Shown here in pieces: positions 9,366-18,198 of a DNA stretch of 64,000 nt (the stretch's first letter is position 1; the number at the start of each line of letters is the position of its first letter). A model generated the notes under the pieces. It had not been told where the DNA came from and did not search any database. It saw nothing but the letters and a program-made list of their open reading frames with translations. Source of the DNA: Streptomyces sp. Ru71 (GTDB lineage: Bacteria; Actinomycetota; Actinomycetes; Streptomycetales; Streptomycetaceae); NCBI RefSeq assembly GCF_002920535.1, contig NZ_PQSS01000006.1:1-64000 (forward strand), in the 5' to 3' direction. The translations under genes and the position numbers were made by a program.

Positions 9366-10100
9366 TCACCAGGGAATCGGCCCGTCCTCGGCCAGAAAGG
9401 CGCCCGTCGGGCCGTCCTCGCCCGCCGTCGCCAGGTCAACCGCGACGGCCGCGCCCTCCTCCGCCGTGCGTATCCCGGTGTGGCGGTTGAGGTCGGTCGC
9501 GCAGTAGCCGGGACTCACCGCGTTGACCAGGATGCCTTCGGCGCGCAGTTCATTGGCGTAGAGCACGGTGATCGCGTTCAGCGCGCTCTTCGAGGTGCAG
9601 TAAGGGAGGAGAATCGAGGAGTAGGCGGACCACGGGCTGCCCGGGTCGGCCAGGTGGGTGAGGGAGCCCAGTTCGCTGGACATGTTGACGATGCGTGCGG
9701 CGGCGGAGCGGCGCAGGAGGGGCAGCATGGCGTGGGTCACCGCGATGACGCCGAACACGTTGGTCTCGTAGACCTGCCGGACGGTTGCGGCGGGTGTTTC
9801 ACTCGGTTGTTGCTGTCCGGCGGCGATCGCGGCGTTGTTGACGAGGATGTCGAGGCGGCCGAACGTGGCGTCGATGTGCTTGGCGGCGGCCTGGACCGAG
9901 CTCTCGTCGGTGACGTCCAGCGGTACGAACCGTACGTCGGAACCATCGGCGCGAAGCTCCTCGGCCGCCGCCTCGCCACGCTCGGCGTTGCGGGCGCCGA
10001 TCAGTACGGTGATGCCGAGGGCTGCGAGCCTGCGCGCCGTTTCCTTGCCGATGCCCTTGTTCGCGCCGGTGATCAGAGCAGTCTTCTGCGAAGTCGTCAT
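9366..10100 (-). CDS. SDR family NAD(P)-dependent oxidoreductase
   Basis: A 244-residue classical short-chain dehydrogenase/reductase. TGANKGIG at residues 11-18 binds the dinucleotide, NNAA stabilises the fold, and Ser (NMSSELGS) with YCTSK provide the catalytic Ser-Tyr-Lys set. The N-x-R pair (GARNAER) after strand 2 favours NADP. Length and motifs suggest an intact cytoplasmic enzyme of the carbonyl reductase-like group. It is divergent from a LysR gene 71 bp away. A start eight codons upstream is possible but the internal ATG matches the usual family N-terminus. Confidence 0.9.
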   Translation of the reverse strand: MTTSQKTALITGANKGIGKETARRLAALGITVLIGARNAERGEAAAEELRADGSDVRFVPLDVTDESSVQAAAKHIDATFGRLDILVNNAAIAAGQQQPSETPAATVRQVYETNVFGVIAVTHAMLPLLRRSAAARIVNMSSELGSLTHLADPGSPWSAYSSILLPYCTSKSALNAITVLYANELRAEGILVNAVSPGYCATDLNRHTGIRTAEEGAAVAVDLATAGEDGPTGAFLAEDGPIPW

Positions 10101-10151
10101 GGCGCCCAGCCTCCCCTCACCCACGGGCGGCAGGGAAAGACCAGAAGACTC

Positions 10152-10166
10152 TGGATCTATAGTCCA
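10152..10166. promoter_or_regulatory. Probable LysR operator / promoter overlap
   Basis: TGGATCTATAGTCCA lies between the SDR and LysR starts, five bases before the LysR ATG. The TGGA/TCCA arms and the AT-rich centre suggest a short operator overlapping a -10-like element. The arms are only four bases long, so this is tentative. Confidence 0.4.
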
Positions 10167-10171
10167 CAGGT

Positions 10172-11119
10172 ATGAGTGAGCTGGAGGTGCGGGAGCTGAG
10201 GTACTTCATCGCGGTCGCCGAGGAACTGAACTTCAGCCGGGCCGCGCAACGCCTGGGGATGGCGCAGCCCCCGCTGTCGAAGGCGATCGCTCAGATGGAG
10301 TCCCGGCTCGGTGTACGCCTGCTGGAGCGCACCACCCGGCAGGTGAGGCTGACCAACGCCGGTCAGGTGCTGCTCGACCAGGCCAGGATCGCGGTCGACG
10401 CGGTGCACGCGGCGGCCCGGCGTGCACGACGGGCCGGTCAGCCGACACCCCAGCTCGTCGTGGCGGTCAAGCCGGGAGGCGATGCCGGGCTGCTGCGGGA
10501 GATCCTCGCCGCCTACCGGGGAACGGGTTCGCATCTGCCGCCGCCTGAAGTCGTCGTCGGCGGCAGCGGAGAGCCGATCGCCATGTTGCGGGACGGCCGT
10601 GCCGATGTAGCGCTCCTGCGCAGCCCGTTCGACGGTCAAGGGCTGGATTCCCAGACGCTCGTGGTCGAGCCGCGACTGGCCGTTCTCCCCGCCGCGCACC
10701 GCCTGGCCGGACGCCGGCGACTGCGGCTGACCGACCTCAAGGGCGAACCGATCCCACGCTGGAAAGGGGCCGCTCCCTCCGCCACCGCCTACTACACAGG
10801 GTGCGACGGAGCGGAAGCGGGCGATGGCCACACAGGCTTGGCGCCGGCCGACACTCCTGAGGGGCCGCTCGTGGCCAGCGTCGAGCAACTCCTGGAGGTG
10901 GTCGCGCTGGGCCAGGCGGTGGCGTTCCTGTCACTCTCCACCACCAAGCGGCACCAGCGCCCGGACATCGCATACCGGCCGGTCACCGGCCTCAGCCCCA
11001 GCGCGGTCATGGTCGCCTGGCCGGAGACGTCGCGATCCGCAGCCGTCGCCGCCTTCGTCCAAGCCGCCCATGACGTCGCCGCCCACGACCCCGACCACAT
11101 GACCGCATTGGCCTACTGA
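10172..11119 (+). CDS. LysR family transcriptional regulator
   Basis: A 315-residue LTTR. The helix-turn-helix spans residues about 5-63, starting VRELRYFIAVAEELNFSRAA and continuing with MAQPPLSKAIAQMESRLG and LLERTTRQVRLTNAG. The C-terminal two-lobed effector domain begins near residue 92 (QLVVAVKPGG). It resembles the BenM/CatM-like group with FSRAAQRLGMAQPPLS. Located divergently from the SDR gene, it is probably that gene's regulator. The very short gap to the operator suggests strong autoregulation or a leaderless transcript. Effector unknown. Confidence 0.9.
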   Translation: MSELEVRELRYFIAVAEELNFSRAAQRLGMAQPPLSKAIAQMESRLGVRLLERTTRQVRLTNAGQVLLDQARIAVDAVHAAARRARRAGQPTPQLVVAVKPGGDAGLLREILAAYRGTGSHLPPPEVVVGGSGEPIAMLRDGRADVALLRSPFDGQGLDSQTLVVEPRLAVLPAAHRLAGRRRLRLTDLKGEPIPRWKGAAPSATAYYTGCDGAEAGDGHTGLAPADTPEGPLVASVEQLLEVVALGQAVAFLSLSTTKRHQRPDIAYRPVTGLSPSAVMVAWPETSRSAAVAAFVQAAHDVAAHDPDHMTALAY

Positions 11120-11790
11120 CCGGGGGCACTCACCCTTCGCCATGACGATCGGAATGCGACGTCGCTCGATGAGGCTGGTCAGCTCGGCGGGGCCGAGGCC
11201 GCGACCTCGCCAACCGTCCAGCCTTCCGTTTGTTGGCGAAGAGTGTCACGGCCATGCGCAGGCATTGGCTCCACCGGCGGTCGCAGCACCATATGTACCG
11301 TCTACGACCCGACCGCGGCCACCATGACCCGACGCGGCTGTCTGACGGCTGAGGGGCTCAGGGGACCGGTTAGGTCCGGGGCCTGCCACCGTCGCCCAGC
11401 GTTCGGCGGGCGCCTCATGGAGAGCGACCTCGACGATCGCGACATGTTCGTCTCTGATCGGCTTGAGTCGACGTCATCCAGCGGGAGCCCGGCATGCCTC
11501 GGCACCGGCTCCAACGAGCCCGCGCGCGCCTCGGATAACCACCGCCACACGGTCCGTGGCGTCACACTCGCGGCCACCGCATTCCGTGCCAGCCGCAACT
11601 CCTCACCCGTACAGGCCAGCTCACTCGCACCCCAGCGGACCACACACTGGGCGCACCAGTGGTCTGATCTGCTGACGTTGCAGCGAGGCGTCCCACCACT
11701 TGGCATCGCGAATCCCACGATGGTCGAGGTGGCCCGACCCAGGCCCCACCCCACATCGTGCGGTCCGGTTTCGAGAAGGAGCGGCGCTAC
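11120..11790. other. Gene-poor region with a decayed helix-turn-helix fragment
   Basis: No intact gene is supported. On the minus strand, around 11460-11680, an open frame includes VTPRTVWRWLSEARAGSL, which looks like the helix-turn-helix of a transposase/integrase N-terminus. It has no catalytic domain and no good start. A related but more damaged copy lies at 12720-12840, so the collagen-like gene sits between two remnants. Confidence 0.45.
11592..11650. repeat. Diverged direct repeat, left copy
   Basis: This 59-base segment matches 12775-12833 in the same orientation with 11 mismatches by eye (about 81% identity). Weaker similarity extends on the upstream side. Both copies read as related peptide on the minus strand (CVVRWGASELACTGEEL here, CVVRRDAGVLACIREEL there). 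Confidence 0.65.
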
Positions 11791-12525
11791 ATGAGTCCCG
11801 AGTACAAGGCCCGGTCAACCCTTGGGCCGCTGCCCAGGCGCAGCAGCTGGCTGACTGGTGGCACCCTGGCGTCCCTCGCCCTGGTCATGGTGGGAATCGC
11901 CAGCCCAGGCATGGCCACCGCGCAGACCTTTCAGGCCACAAAAGCGGTCCGCGCGGCGGGCCCCAAGGGCGGCGGCGACGAGTGCCGGCCAGAACACCAC
12001 TGGCCGGATCACTACTGGCCGCAGGTCCTGGGCGGCGACGACGACGATGACTGCGGGCCTGGCCTGCCGGGCGCCGTCGGCGCTACGGGAGCCACCGGAG
12101 CCACGGGCGCGACCGGAGCCACGGGCGCGACCGGAGCCACAGGGGCAACGGGCGCAACTGGTCCGGCCGGTACCGGCGACGGAGCCACCGGAGCGACGGG
12201 CGCCACCGGAGCGACCGGTGCCACCGGAGCGACGGGAACCGGGTCCGTCACCATCACGGAAATCCCAAGTGAACCCCGTACGATCCCACCCGGCCTGACG
12301 CTTGGGGCCGTCGCTTCGTGCCCAGAAGGCCAGATCGCCGTCTCCGGCGGCTGGGTGGCCAGGAACGCGGAGGGCGCCATCGTGGCAATTCCAGTGGGGT
12401 ACAACGCCACCCTCGACTCGACGACCGGCACCGAATGGTATGTCGTAGGCCGCAACACCACTGACAGCGACGTGATTCTGACCGTGTTCGCGTATTGCTC
12501 GCCAGGCACCATCGTCGTGCCGTAG
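11791..12525 (+). CDS. Secreted collagen-like GAT-repeat protein
   Basis: A 244-residue protein. It has a basic N-terminus and hydrophobic signal segment (about residues 19-45, ending ATAQ), a short acidic stretch (GGDDDDDC), and a Gly-X-Y region at residues 89-148 made mostly of Gly-Ala-Thr triplets, interrupted once by GPAGTGDG. The C-terminal 95 residues form a compact domain containing [12 protein letters not shown] and [12 protein letters not shown] with two cysteines. Bacterial collagen-like proteins form triple helices displayed outside the cell and often mediate adhesion. No sortase motif or membrane anchor is visible, so release is likely. GAAGGAG precedes the ATG by nine bases. Confidence 0.82.
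   Translation: MSPEYKARSTLGPLPRRSSWLTGGTLASLALVMVGIASPGMATAQTFQATKAVRAAGPKGGGDECRPEHHWPDHYWPQVLGGDDDDDCGPGLPGAVGATGATGATGATGATGATGATGATGATGPAGTGDGATGATGATGATGATGATGTGSVTITEIPSEPRTIPPGLTLGAVASCPEGQIAVSGGWVARNAEGAIVAIPVGYNATLDSTTGTEWYVVGRNTTDSDVILTVFAYCSPGTIVVP
12055..12240. repeat. Tandem GGNGCNACN array in the collagen-like gene
   Basis: The triplet region is built of 9- and 18-base units alternating GGAGCCACG and GGCGCGACC types. Such arrays expand and contract by slippage, so repeat number may vary between strains and assemblies. Confidence 0.8.
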
Positions 12526-13225
12526 CCATCGCCGTGCGATCCGCAGCACATGCGCTGCTGCAGCTGGTGCCGCCTTCGAAATCGGGAGGCGGCCCGCCTT
12601 TCCCCTGACCGTTTCGGAGCTGTCCGATGATCTGCGTCGTCCATCGGCCGGGCCAGCCGAGTCATGGCCCGTCGCCGACCCGACCGCGTTGGCCTCCTCG
12701 ATTCCGGGGCGGCCTCGCCACCTCCAACGCCCGCCCCGCACGCGGATCCCGGCGCACCACCACACCCCGCGGTAGCTGCAACTCCTCACGTATACACGCC
12801 AGCACACCTGCATCCCGGCGGACCACACACAGGAATGGCCAACCCCATGACAGCCAGCCACCACCGTGGTGGCTCCCGGATGGCAGCAGTTTCGTCACCA
12901 CATGACAGCCGAGGCCACCCCGTCACCGGACAGCGGCTAAACCTCACATCCCGGCCTACAAGCCCCCTGCCCCACAGCCAGACACCCCATCACCCGCTGA
13001 CGACAAACCCCGCCACCACACCCCCCACCCGCAGCTGAGAAAGGGTCAGGACTCCAAAAAAGCCGAGAGTTCCCTGCCTCGATGCCTTGATCATTTGAAG
13101 CATGGGCGCCCCACCCGGTAGATCTGCTACGGGGAGGAAACCACGCCTGCTCGAAGCGCGGGACCAGTAAAACTGGAGCAGAATCAGGAGGGAAAGGGGG
13201 AGGGAGAGAGAGGGGAAGGATCGTG
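12526..13225. other. Gene-poor region with second decayed fragment
   Basis: About 700 bases with no supported gene. The part near 12720-12840 is the damaged counterpart of the remnant left of the collagen-like gene. A purine-rich stretch (13190-13220) just before the next gene provides its ribosome-binding site. Confidence 0.5.
12775..12833. repeat. Diverged direct repeat, right copy
   Basis: Partner of 11592-11650 (about 81% identity over 59 bases). Upstream the two copies differ by a gap of roughly 30 bases, which breaks the minus-strand reading frame in this copy. Confidence 0.65.
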
Positions 13226-14185
13226 ATGGCCCCTGACATCCCCGACCATGATCTGCATCTTCGGCTCCGCGCCGCCAGGCACCCGTACGAACGTTCACGG
13301 CTGGTGGGGGCCGTGTGTTGGTTGGCGCTCCTCTTCGCCGTTGCTCTATGGGCAGCCGCGTCGACGGGCCCCACAGCTGTGCTTGTGCTCGTCCTCCTCG
13401 CCGCAGCCGCCGTAGTAACGTACTGGTTCCTCATGCGGTTCTGGAACGCCCGCCTCCTCGGGCGCGCTGTCAAAGTGACGCCCGAGAGCTTTCCGGAGCT
13501 GCACGCCGAGATCACCCGGACTCAACGAAGGCTCGACTATTATCGGCCCATCAACGTCTACGTGGCCGACCAGGTCGACGGGAAAGTGACGATCACCAGT
13601 CTGCTGGGGACGCGTGTATTGCTCATCGAGGGCGGGTGGCTGGCCGATCTCCAGGCAGAAGGTCCCGCGCCACTCCGCTTCCTTCTGGGCAACTTCATCG
13701 GCTCCCTCAAGGCCCGGCACGGCCAACTAGCGCTCCTGGTGATCATCCTGGACCAGATGAATTGGGCCGTATTCATCGACCCATGGATGTTGCCCTATCG
13801 GCGTTCCGCCGAGTACACCTGCGATCACATCGGCTATCTGTGTGCTGAAGACCTGGACGCGTCGCTCAAGGTTCTGTCCCGGCTCACCGTCGGAAAAGAG
13901 CTCGCCCAATCGGTCTCACCGACAGGAATTGTCGAGCAGGCCTGTCAAGTGGCCGATAGTCCCTTGGCGCACTTTGCAGAAATGTTCCAAGCGGGTCCGC
14001 ACATGGTCAATCGCTACGCCAACCTCGTCACTTACGCGGCCGAGGCGAATCCCGCTGAGTTCGAGAGGTATCGCGCCGGCCTGACAGACAATGGCCGCCA
14101 GTTCCTCGGCAAGCTGCTCACGGAGTCGCCCTACTACCACCCAGCCGCTGAGGCTCCTCGCCAGCCGGCCGCTGGGCGGAGTTGA
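13226..14185 (+). CDS. M48-like membrane protein lacking the zinc motif
   Basis: A 319-residue protein with two N-terminal membrane helices (about residues 27-65) and a cytoplasmic or surface domain similar to M48 (HtpX/Ste24-like) peptidases: the RINxYV-like strand PINVYVADQVDGKVTI, VLLIEGGWLADLQ, and RRSAEYTCDHIGYL, which matches the third-ligand helix. Where M48 enzymes have GHExGH, this protein has GNFIGS, so both metal-binding histidines and the catalytic glutamate are replaced. It is therefore probably an inactive paralogue with a binding or regulatory role. ATG at 13226 is favoured by GAAGGA five bases upstream; the GTG directly before it is an alternative. Confidence 0.72.
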   Translation: MAPDIPDHDLHLRLRAARHPYERSRLVGAVCWLALLFAVALWAAASTGPTAVLVLVLLAAAAVVTYWFLMRFWNARLLGRAVKVTPESFPELHAEITRTQRRLDYYRPINVYVADQVDGKVTITSLLGTRVLLIEGGWLADLQAEGPAPLRFLLGNFIGSLKARHGQLALLVIILDQMNWAVFIDPWMLPYRRSAEYTCDHIGYLCAEDLDASLKVLSRLTVGKELAQSVSPTGIVEQACQVADSPLAHFAEMFQAGPHMVNRYANLVTYAAEANPAEFERYRAGLTDNGRQFLGKLLTESPYYHPAAEAPRQPAAGRS

Positions 14186-14850
14186 CCGGCAGTTCGCGTA
14201 CCACGTGGTGACCCCGATTACCGAGCACGGGGCCCAACTCACCTTTCCTCCTCGGATGCTGGACGTGTGGTACCCGGGGTTGATGCCGTTGCTGGTGCTG
14301 GCCGGGGTGGCAATGCCGCACTGGGTGCGGTGCTGCCGGCGCGTGCGGCGGCCCGGCAGACCATCGCCCACGTCCTGCACGCCGAGTGACAGCCCGCGGC
14401 CGTGCCTGCTGCGGCGTCGACGGGCCGGACATGGCCTCCGTCGGCCGCCCCAGCCTCACCATGCCGGAAGCCAGGGCCGCGTAGGCGTGCGCTTGTCAGG
14501 ATTGAACGCATGTAATGGGTCGGTTCCCTCATGTTGAGGGGCCCGATCCCGTTACCGCAGGCCGCTGTTCCCGGTCCCGCGGGTCGTCTGGCGGGCCCCG
14601 CCGGAGTCCCCTCACAGATCGGTGGCGAAGGCCGTTTGAGCCGCCAACCCAGGTTGGACCTGTGCCCCGACGCACACCCGCCGGCGTGTGGGGGCAGGAC
14701 CTTTGAGCGTATGACGCCGGGCCCCGGTGCGCGGGGCTCGCCGGGGCACGGGTCGTGCAGGGCGCGGTCGCCGGGTCACCGTCCGGGTTCGGTGGACAGG
14801 GCGCGTGATCGGTCGCCGTGGCTTGCCTGGGTCAAGTGCGGCAGCGGGAG
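14186..14850. other. Gene-poor region, possible gene debris
   Basis: No intact gene. On the plus strand, just after the M48-like stop, a frame reads ITEHGAQLTFPPRMLDVWYP and then MPLLVLAGVAMPHW, which looks like genuine protein sequence, but it has no start of its own and soon shifts frame. It may be the tail of a lost membrane protein. Confidence 0.4.
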
Positions 14851-14851
14851 A

Positions 14852-15252
14852 ACCGGCCGCCAGCCTTCTGCGCGGCCTGCTCGGCTTCCTGTGCCTGGCG
14901 GCGGCGCTCTTGCTCCTGGCGCTCGCGTTCGTCGGCTTCGGCCTGCGCTTATGCTGCCGCGGCAGGGCTCTGCTAGTCCTCGCATAAGTCCAGGTGCGAC
15001 TGGCGCGGCTGCGGCCAGCCGACGCGCCCCCACCGCTCGTCGGTGAACTTCCGTCGACAGTGGCCGCATACTGGCCGCCGCGCCTCGCACGCCGCGGCTT
15101 CCCGCTTCGCGCCGCGCCGTTCCCGCGTCCGCTCAGCTGCGCGGCGGCGGCGATGGCGGCGTTCTGGCGGGGGTTGCTGATCGCGTCCAGCAGCGACTGC
15201 CCTCCTTGACGGCCGAAGCGCCAGAACGGCGGATGAGGTTGTCGACCTACTT
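14852..15252 (-). pseudogene. Degraded gene with zinc-finger and coiled-coil pieces
   Basis: The minus strand carries coding-like fragments in shifting frames with in-frame stops: LDAISNPRQNAAIAAAAQL; then PVCGHCRRKFTDERW, a CxxC zinc-ribbon start whose second Cys pair is cut by a stop after HLDLCED; then a charged stretch with EADERERQEQERRRQAQEAE ending at about 14852. Together with the piece upstream on this strand it resembles the end of a replication-relaxation-type gene found on Streptomyces integrative elements. No functional product is expected. Confidence 0.4.
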
Positions 15253-15547
15253 CATCTGCCGGTGGGCGACGCCCTCGGTGCAGTTGTCGGCCTCGATAAC
15301 ATCAGCGGCCCGTCGGCTTCCGGGGTGGTGAGGACGACGTCGGCTCGGACTCCGCTGATCGCGGGGTTCTTCCGGGCGCCCTTCACCGAAGCGCAACCTC
15401 GGTGGCATAGGAGGCGAGGATGCCGATCCCCTCGGGGGCGTCGACGACGGCCCCGGCGGCGGCGACCGCTTCGGCCGGTTTCCCCGTGACCATGCCCAGA
15501 TCGGGTTTCGGGCGGATCAGCGCGATGACTGTCTCGTTCACCGCCAT
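15252..15547 (-). pseudogene. Degraded replication-relaxation-like gene fragment
   Basis: From 15547 a frame reads MAVNETVIALIRPKPDLG, then PAEAVAAAGAVVDAPEGIGI and stops at 15383. A second frame continues with ISGVRADVVLTTPEADGPLM and a third with EADNCTEGVA, the order expected for the nuclease-like core of replication-relaxation family proteins (D..VxxPE..P..xExDxxT). At least two frameshifts separate the pieces. This supports an old, decayed integrative element here. The family assignment is by motif memory only. Confidence 0.4.
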
Positions 15548-15727
15548 CGGGTGGAGGCGCCGGCGCTTCCCGCGCCTTGGGCATGCCACCCGGGCACATC
15601 CGATCACCTGATGAGCCCACCAAAGGACACGCTTTGGTCATGGACCTGTTCAAGAGCCGGGCGGTGCGCGAAGATCGCGCCCACACTGCACCACCGTACC
15701 CACGCCATCCGCAACGGGAGGATGTAC

Positions 15728-16774
15728 ATGGCTCACCGCACACCCCGCGGTCTGCTCGCTGGGGCCACCGCCACCGTGGCCCTGCTCATGACGGCCGCCT
15801 CGGCCTCCGCGGTAGGGACCGCCCCCGGCGCGGCCGGCCCGCAGGCCCGCGTCTTCATGGTCAACCCCGTCCAGTCGTCGGGCGACCAGACCCTCACCGA
15901 CGCCAAGGACGCCGCCGACGCCGTCCCCGCCACCGCCTACGCGACCGTCGCGTTGCGCAACCTGGACGGCAGCGGCGGCCTCTCCGGCCGCTGGGCCGCA
16001 GTCCGCTCCGACACCGGTGCCTCCGCGCGGGTTGCCGACGCCACCTCCTACAACCGGCACGACGACCAGTTCGAGCAGGTCATGGCGTACTTCTGGGTCA
16101 ACGAGGCACAGGAGTACCTGCAGGGCCTCGGCTTCGGCAGCGAACTGCCCGGCGCCAACAACCGCGTCCAGCCCGTTCGTATCAACCAATGGGGCGCCGA
16201 CAACTCCTTCTTCACCGACAAGAAGGCGGAGATCCGATTCGGCAAGGGCGGTGTGGACGACGCCGAGGACGCCGAGGTCATCGTGCACGAGTACGGTCAC
16301 GCCGTGCACAACGCCCAGGTACCCGGCTTCGGCAGCTCCCTGGAGGCCGGCTCCATCGGCGAGGCCTTCGGCGACTATCTCGCCGTCGCCGTCGGCGAGC
16401 ACGCCGCGGCACGATACGGCTGGCCGCTGAAGACCGACCTCGCCTGCGTCGCCGACTGGGACTCCGTCATGTACAGCGACGCCCCGCACTGTCTGCGCCG
16501 GATCGACTCCGACAAGACGTACGCGGACCGGGTCGGGGAAGTCCACGCGGACGGCGAGATCTGGTCGCGCGCCCTGTTCGACATCCGCAGCGCCCTCGGC
16601 GCGCGCGTCGCCGACCGGATCATCGTCAACGCCCAGTTCGGCTTCGCCCCCGACACCAGCTTCGCGGCGGCTGCGAACACGACGGTCGCGACGGCGCAGA
16701 AGATGTACGGCAAGAGCGCGGCAGACGCGGTCCGCGCCGCGTTCCAGGCCCGGGGCATCCCCGGCGTCGCCTGA
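15728..16774 (+). CDS. Secreted zinc metallopeptidase (M4/M36-like gluzincin)
   Basis: A 348-residue exported protease. Residues 1-29 are a Sec signal ending ASA. The catalytic helix holds HEYGHAVH (His187, Glu188, His191), and Glu212 in GEAFGDY is the likely third zinc ligand, a thermolysin/fungalysin arrangement. HADGEIWSRALFD is the conserved downstream segment. The region before the catalytic domain is short, about 90-120 residues, so the usual long FTP/PepSY propeptide is missing and folding may not need an intramolecular chaperone. GGGAGG sits six bases before the chosen ATG. A strong terminator follows. Confidence 0.85.
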   Translation: MAHRTPRGLLAGATATVALLMTAASASAVGTAPGAAGPQARVFMVNPVQSSGDQTLTDAKDAADAVPATAYATVALRNLDGSGGLSGRWAAVRSDTGASARVADATSYNRHDDQFEQVMAYFWVNEAQEYLQGLGFGSELPGANNRVQPVRINQWGADNSFFTDKKAEIRFGKGGVDDAEDAEVIVHEYGHAVHNAQVPGFGSSLEAGSIGEAFGDYLAVAVGEHAAARYGWPLKTDLACVADWDSVMYSDAPHCLRRIDSDKTYADRVGEVHADGEIWSRALFDIRSALGARVADRIIVNAQFGFAPDTSFAAAANTTVATAQKMYGKSAADAVRAAFQARGIPGVA

Positions 16775-16785
16775 CACACGACGCC

Positions 16786-16813
16786 CCGGAGGCGGCAGAT
16801 CCGCCGCCTCCGG
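16786..16813 (+). terminator. Hairpin terminator of the metallopeptidase gene
   Basis: CCGGAGGCGGC and its exact complement (16786-16796 and 16803-16813) enclose a six-base loop, 12 bases after the stop codon. Flanking GACGCC/GGCGTC extends the stem loosely. Confidence 0.85.
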
Positions 16814-17348
16814 AGCTGGGCGTCGAGTCCCCACAGCGGCTGGGCCGGCATCGTCGGGTCGTCGAGAGTCCGCGCAGGCTTTGATGGGGCTCGCACGCAA
16901 ATGGATGACACCAGCGGGACTGATCGTTCTCACGGTTACGTCAGCGCCCAGCCGGGTGAGCGGCCCGAAGGGGAAAGGGGGCGGGCGGGGAGATGATCAG
17001 CAGCCGAGCTGCACGGCCGGCCCTGGTCGGAGCCGGTGCCCGACCAGCGGCCCGGCCTGATCATCCCAGCCGCACCCCGCCGACCGATCTTCATCGAGGA
17101 CTGCTCCTCGACACCTACCGGCTGACCAACCGCCGACCCGGCGGCCTGACTGGTCCGACGGCGAGGTCAGCCACCTCTGATCCAGCCCTGCTCGATTCCT
17201 GACCTGAGCAAACGCTCACCCAAGATTCAGACACGTAGGCGGCCAGGAGCAGGGCCACCGTTGCGGCGGTGCGCTCCGAGAGCCTTGGCCGGTGAGAAGC
17301 TGGGTTGGCAGCACCTGAGAAGTGCTGGACGGGAGAGGGAGGACTCGG
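16814..17348. other. Intergenic region, no gene seen
   Basis: More than 500 bases without a convincing coding sequence on either strand. It should include the promoter for the GAF-ANTAR gene. No clear operator was found. Confidence 0.5.
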
Positions 17349-18038
17349 GTGGACTGGCGTGCGTTCGCTCAGGACATGGCCACCATGGCCCGTGATCTGC
17401 TGGCTCAGGACTCGGTGGAGGCGACGCTGCAGCGGATCACCTCCTCGGCCACCGAACTGGTCGAGGGCTGTGACGCCGCCGGTGTGCTGATCCTTCGCGG
17501 CACGAGCGTGCAGTCACTCGCCCCGACCGACCCGATCGTCACGGAAAGCGACCGGCTCCAGGAACGTCTGCAGCAGGGTCCGTGCTTCGACGCGGCTCAC
17601 CAGCACCATGGCGACCGAGTCTTCCGCATCGCGGACTTCACCGCCGAACAGCACCGCTGGCCCGACTTCGTGCCCCAGGCCAGAAGACTGCACCTGGGCA
17701 GCATGATGGGGTTCCTGCTGTACACGGACGACGAAGACCTGGGCGCGCTGAACCTGTACTCCCACCGGCCCGGCGCCTTCAACGACGTCAGCGAGACGGC
17801 CGGCTGGCTCCTGGCCTCCCACGCCGCAGTGGCCTTCTCCAGCGCCCGCACCCACGCTCAGATGGAACAGGCCGTCGCCACCCGGCACACCATCGGCGAA
17901 GCCATGGGCATCCTCATGGGCGGCCACCACCTCACCGAGCAGCAGGCCTTCGACGTCCTGCGCCGCTACTCACAGGAGAACAACGTCAAGCTGCGCGAGG
18001 TCGCGCGCCAGGTCTGCGAAAAGGGCGGCCTGACCTGA
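17349..18038 (+). CDS. GAF-ANTAR antitermination regulator
   Basis: A 229-residue protein. Residues about 15-150 form a GAF domain (ATELVEGCDAAGVLILRG, QGPCFDAAHQHH, MMGFLLYTDDEDLGALNLYS) and the C-terminal 60 residues an ANTAR RNA-binding domain (RHTIGEAMGILMGGHHLT, FDVLRRYSQENNVKLREVA). ANTAR proteins bind tandem hairpins in nascent RNA to prevent termination; the GAF domain senses a small ligand or redox state. It acts in the cytoplasm. GTG at 17349 is preceded by GAGGGAGGA; a GTG nine codons earlier is possible. No kinase or target hairpins are adjacent. Confidence 0.9.
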   Translation: MDWRAFAQDMATMARDLLAQDSVEATLQRITSSATELVEGCDAAGVLILRGTSVQSLAPTDPIVTESDRLQERLQQGPCFDAAHQHHGDRVFRIADFTAEQHRWPDFVPQARRLHLGSMMGFLLYTDDEDLGALNLYSHRPGAFNDVSETAGWLLASHAAVAFSSARTHAQMEQAVATRHTIGEAMGILMGGHHLTEQQAFDVLRRYSQENNVKLREVARQVCEKGGLT

Positions 18039-18198
18039 CCTGGACCCGCACAGGGCTGCGGTGGGCACGTACGGCGTCGGCGAGGCGCAGCGCGAGGCCC
18101 GGACGCGGGCGCTTGATCTGGTCTGTGGCATAGCGCCCGACGGGGAGTGAGCCGCTGGGTGGTGGCCCCTGCCTCTCCAGGGCGACCATGGACGCCCC

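Noticed and set aside
11302..11754. Possible 150-residue protein on the minus strand
   Set aside because: Only the short helix-turn-helix-like stretch looks real; the rest is low in structure, so it is recorded as a remnant rather than a gene.
12055..12240. Repeat array considered as CRISPR-like
   Set aside because: It is a continuous in-frame Gly-Ala-Thr coding repeat without spacers.
15650..16933. A 427-codon open frame on the minus strand
   Set aside because: Antisense to the metallopeptidase and crossing its terminator.
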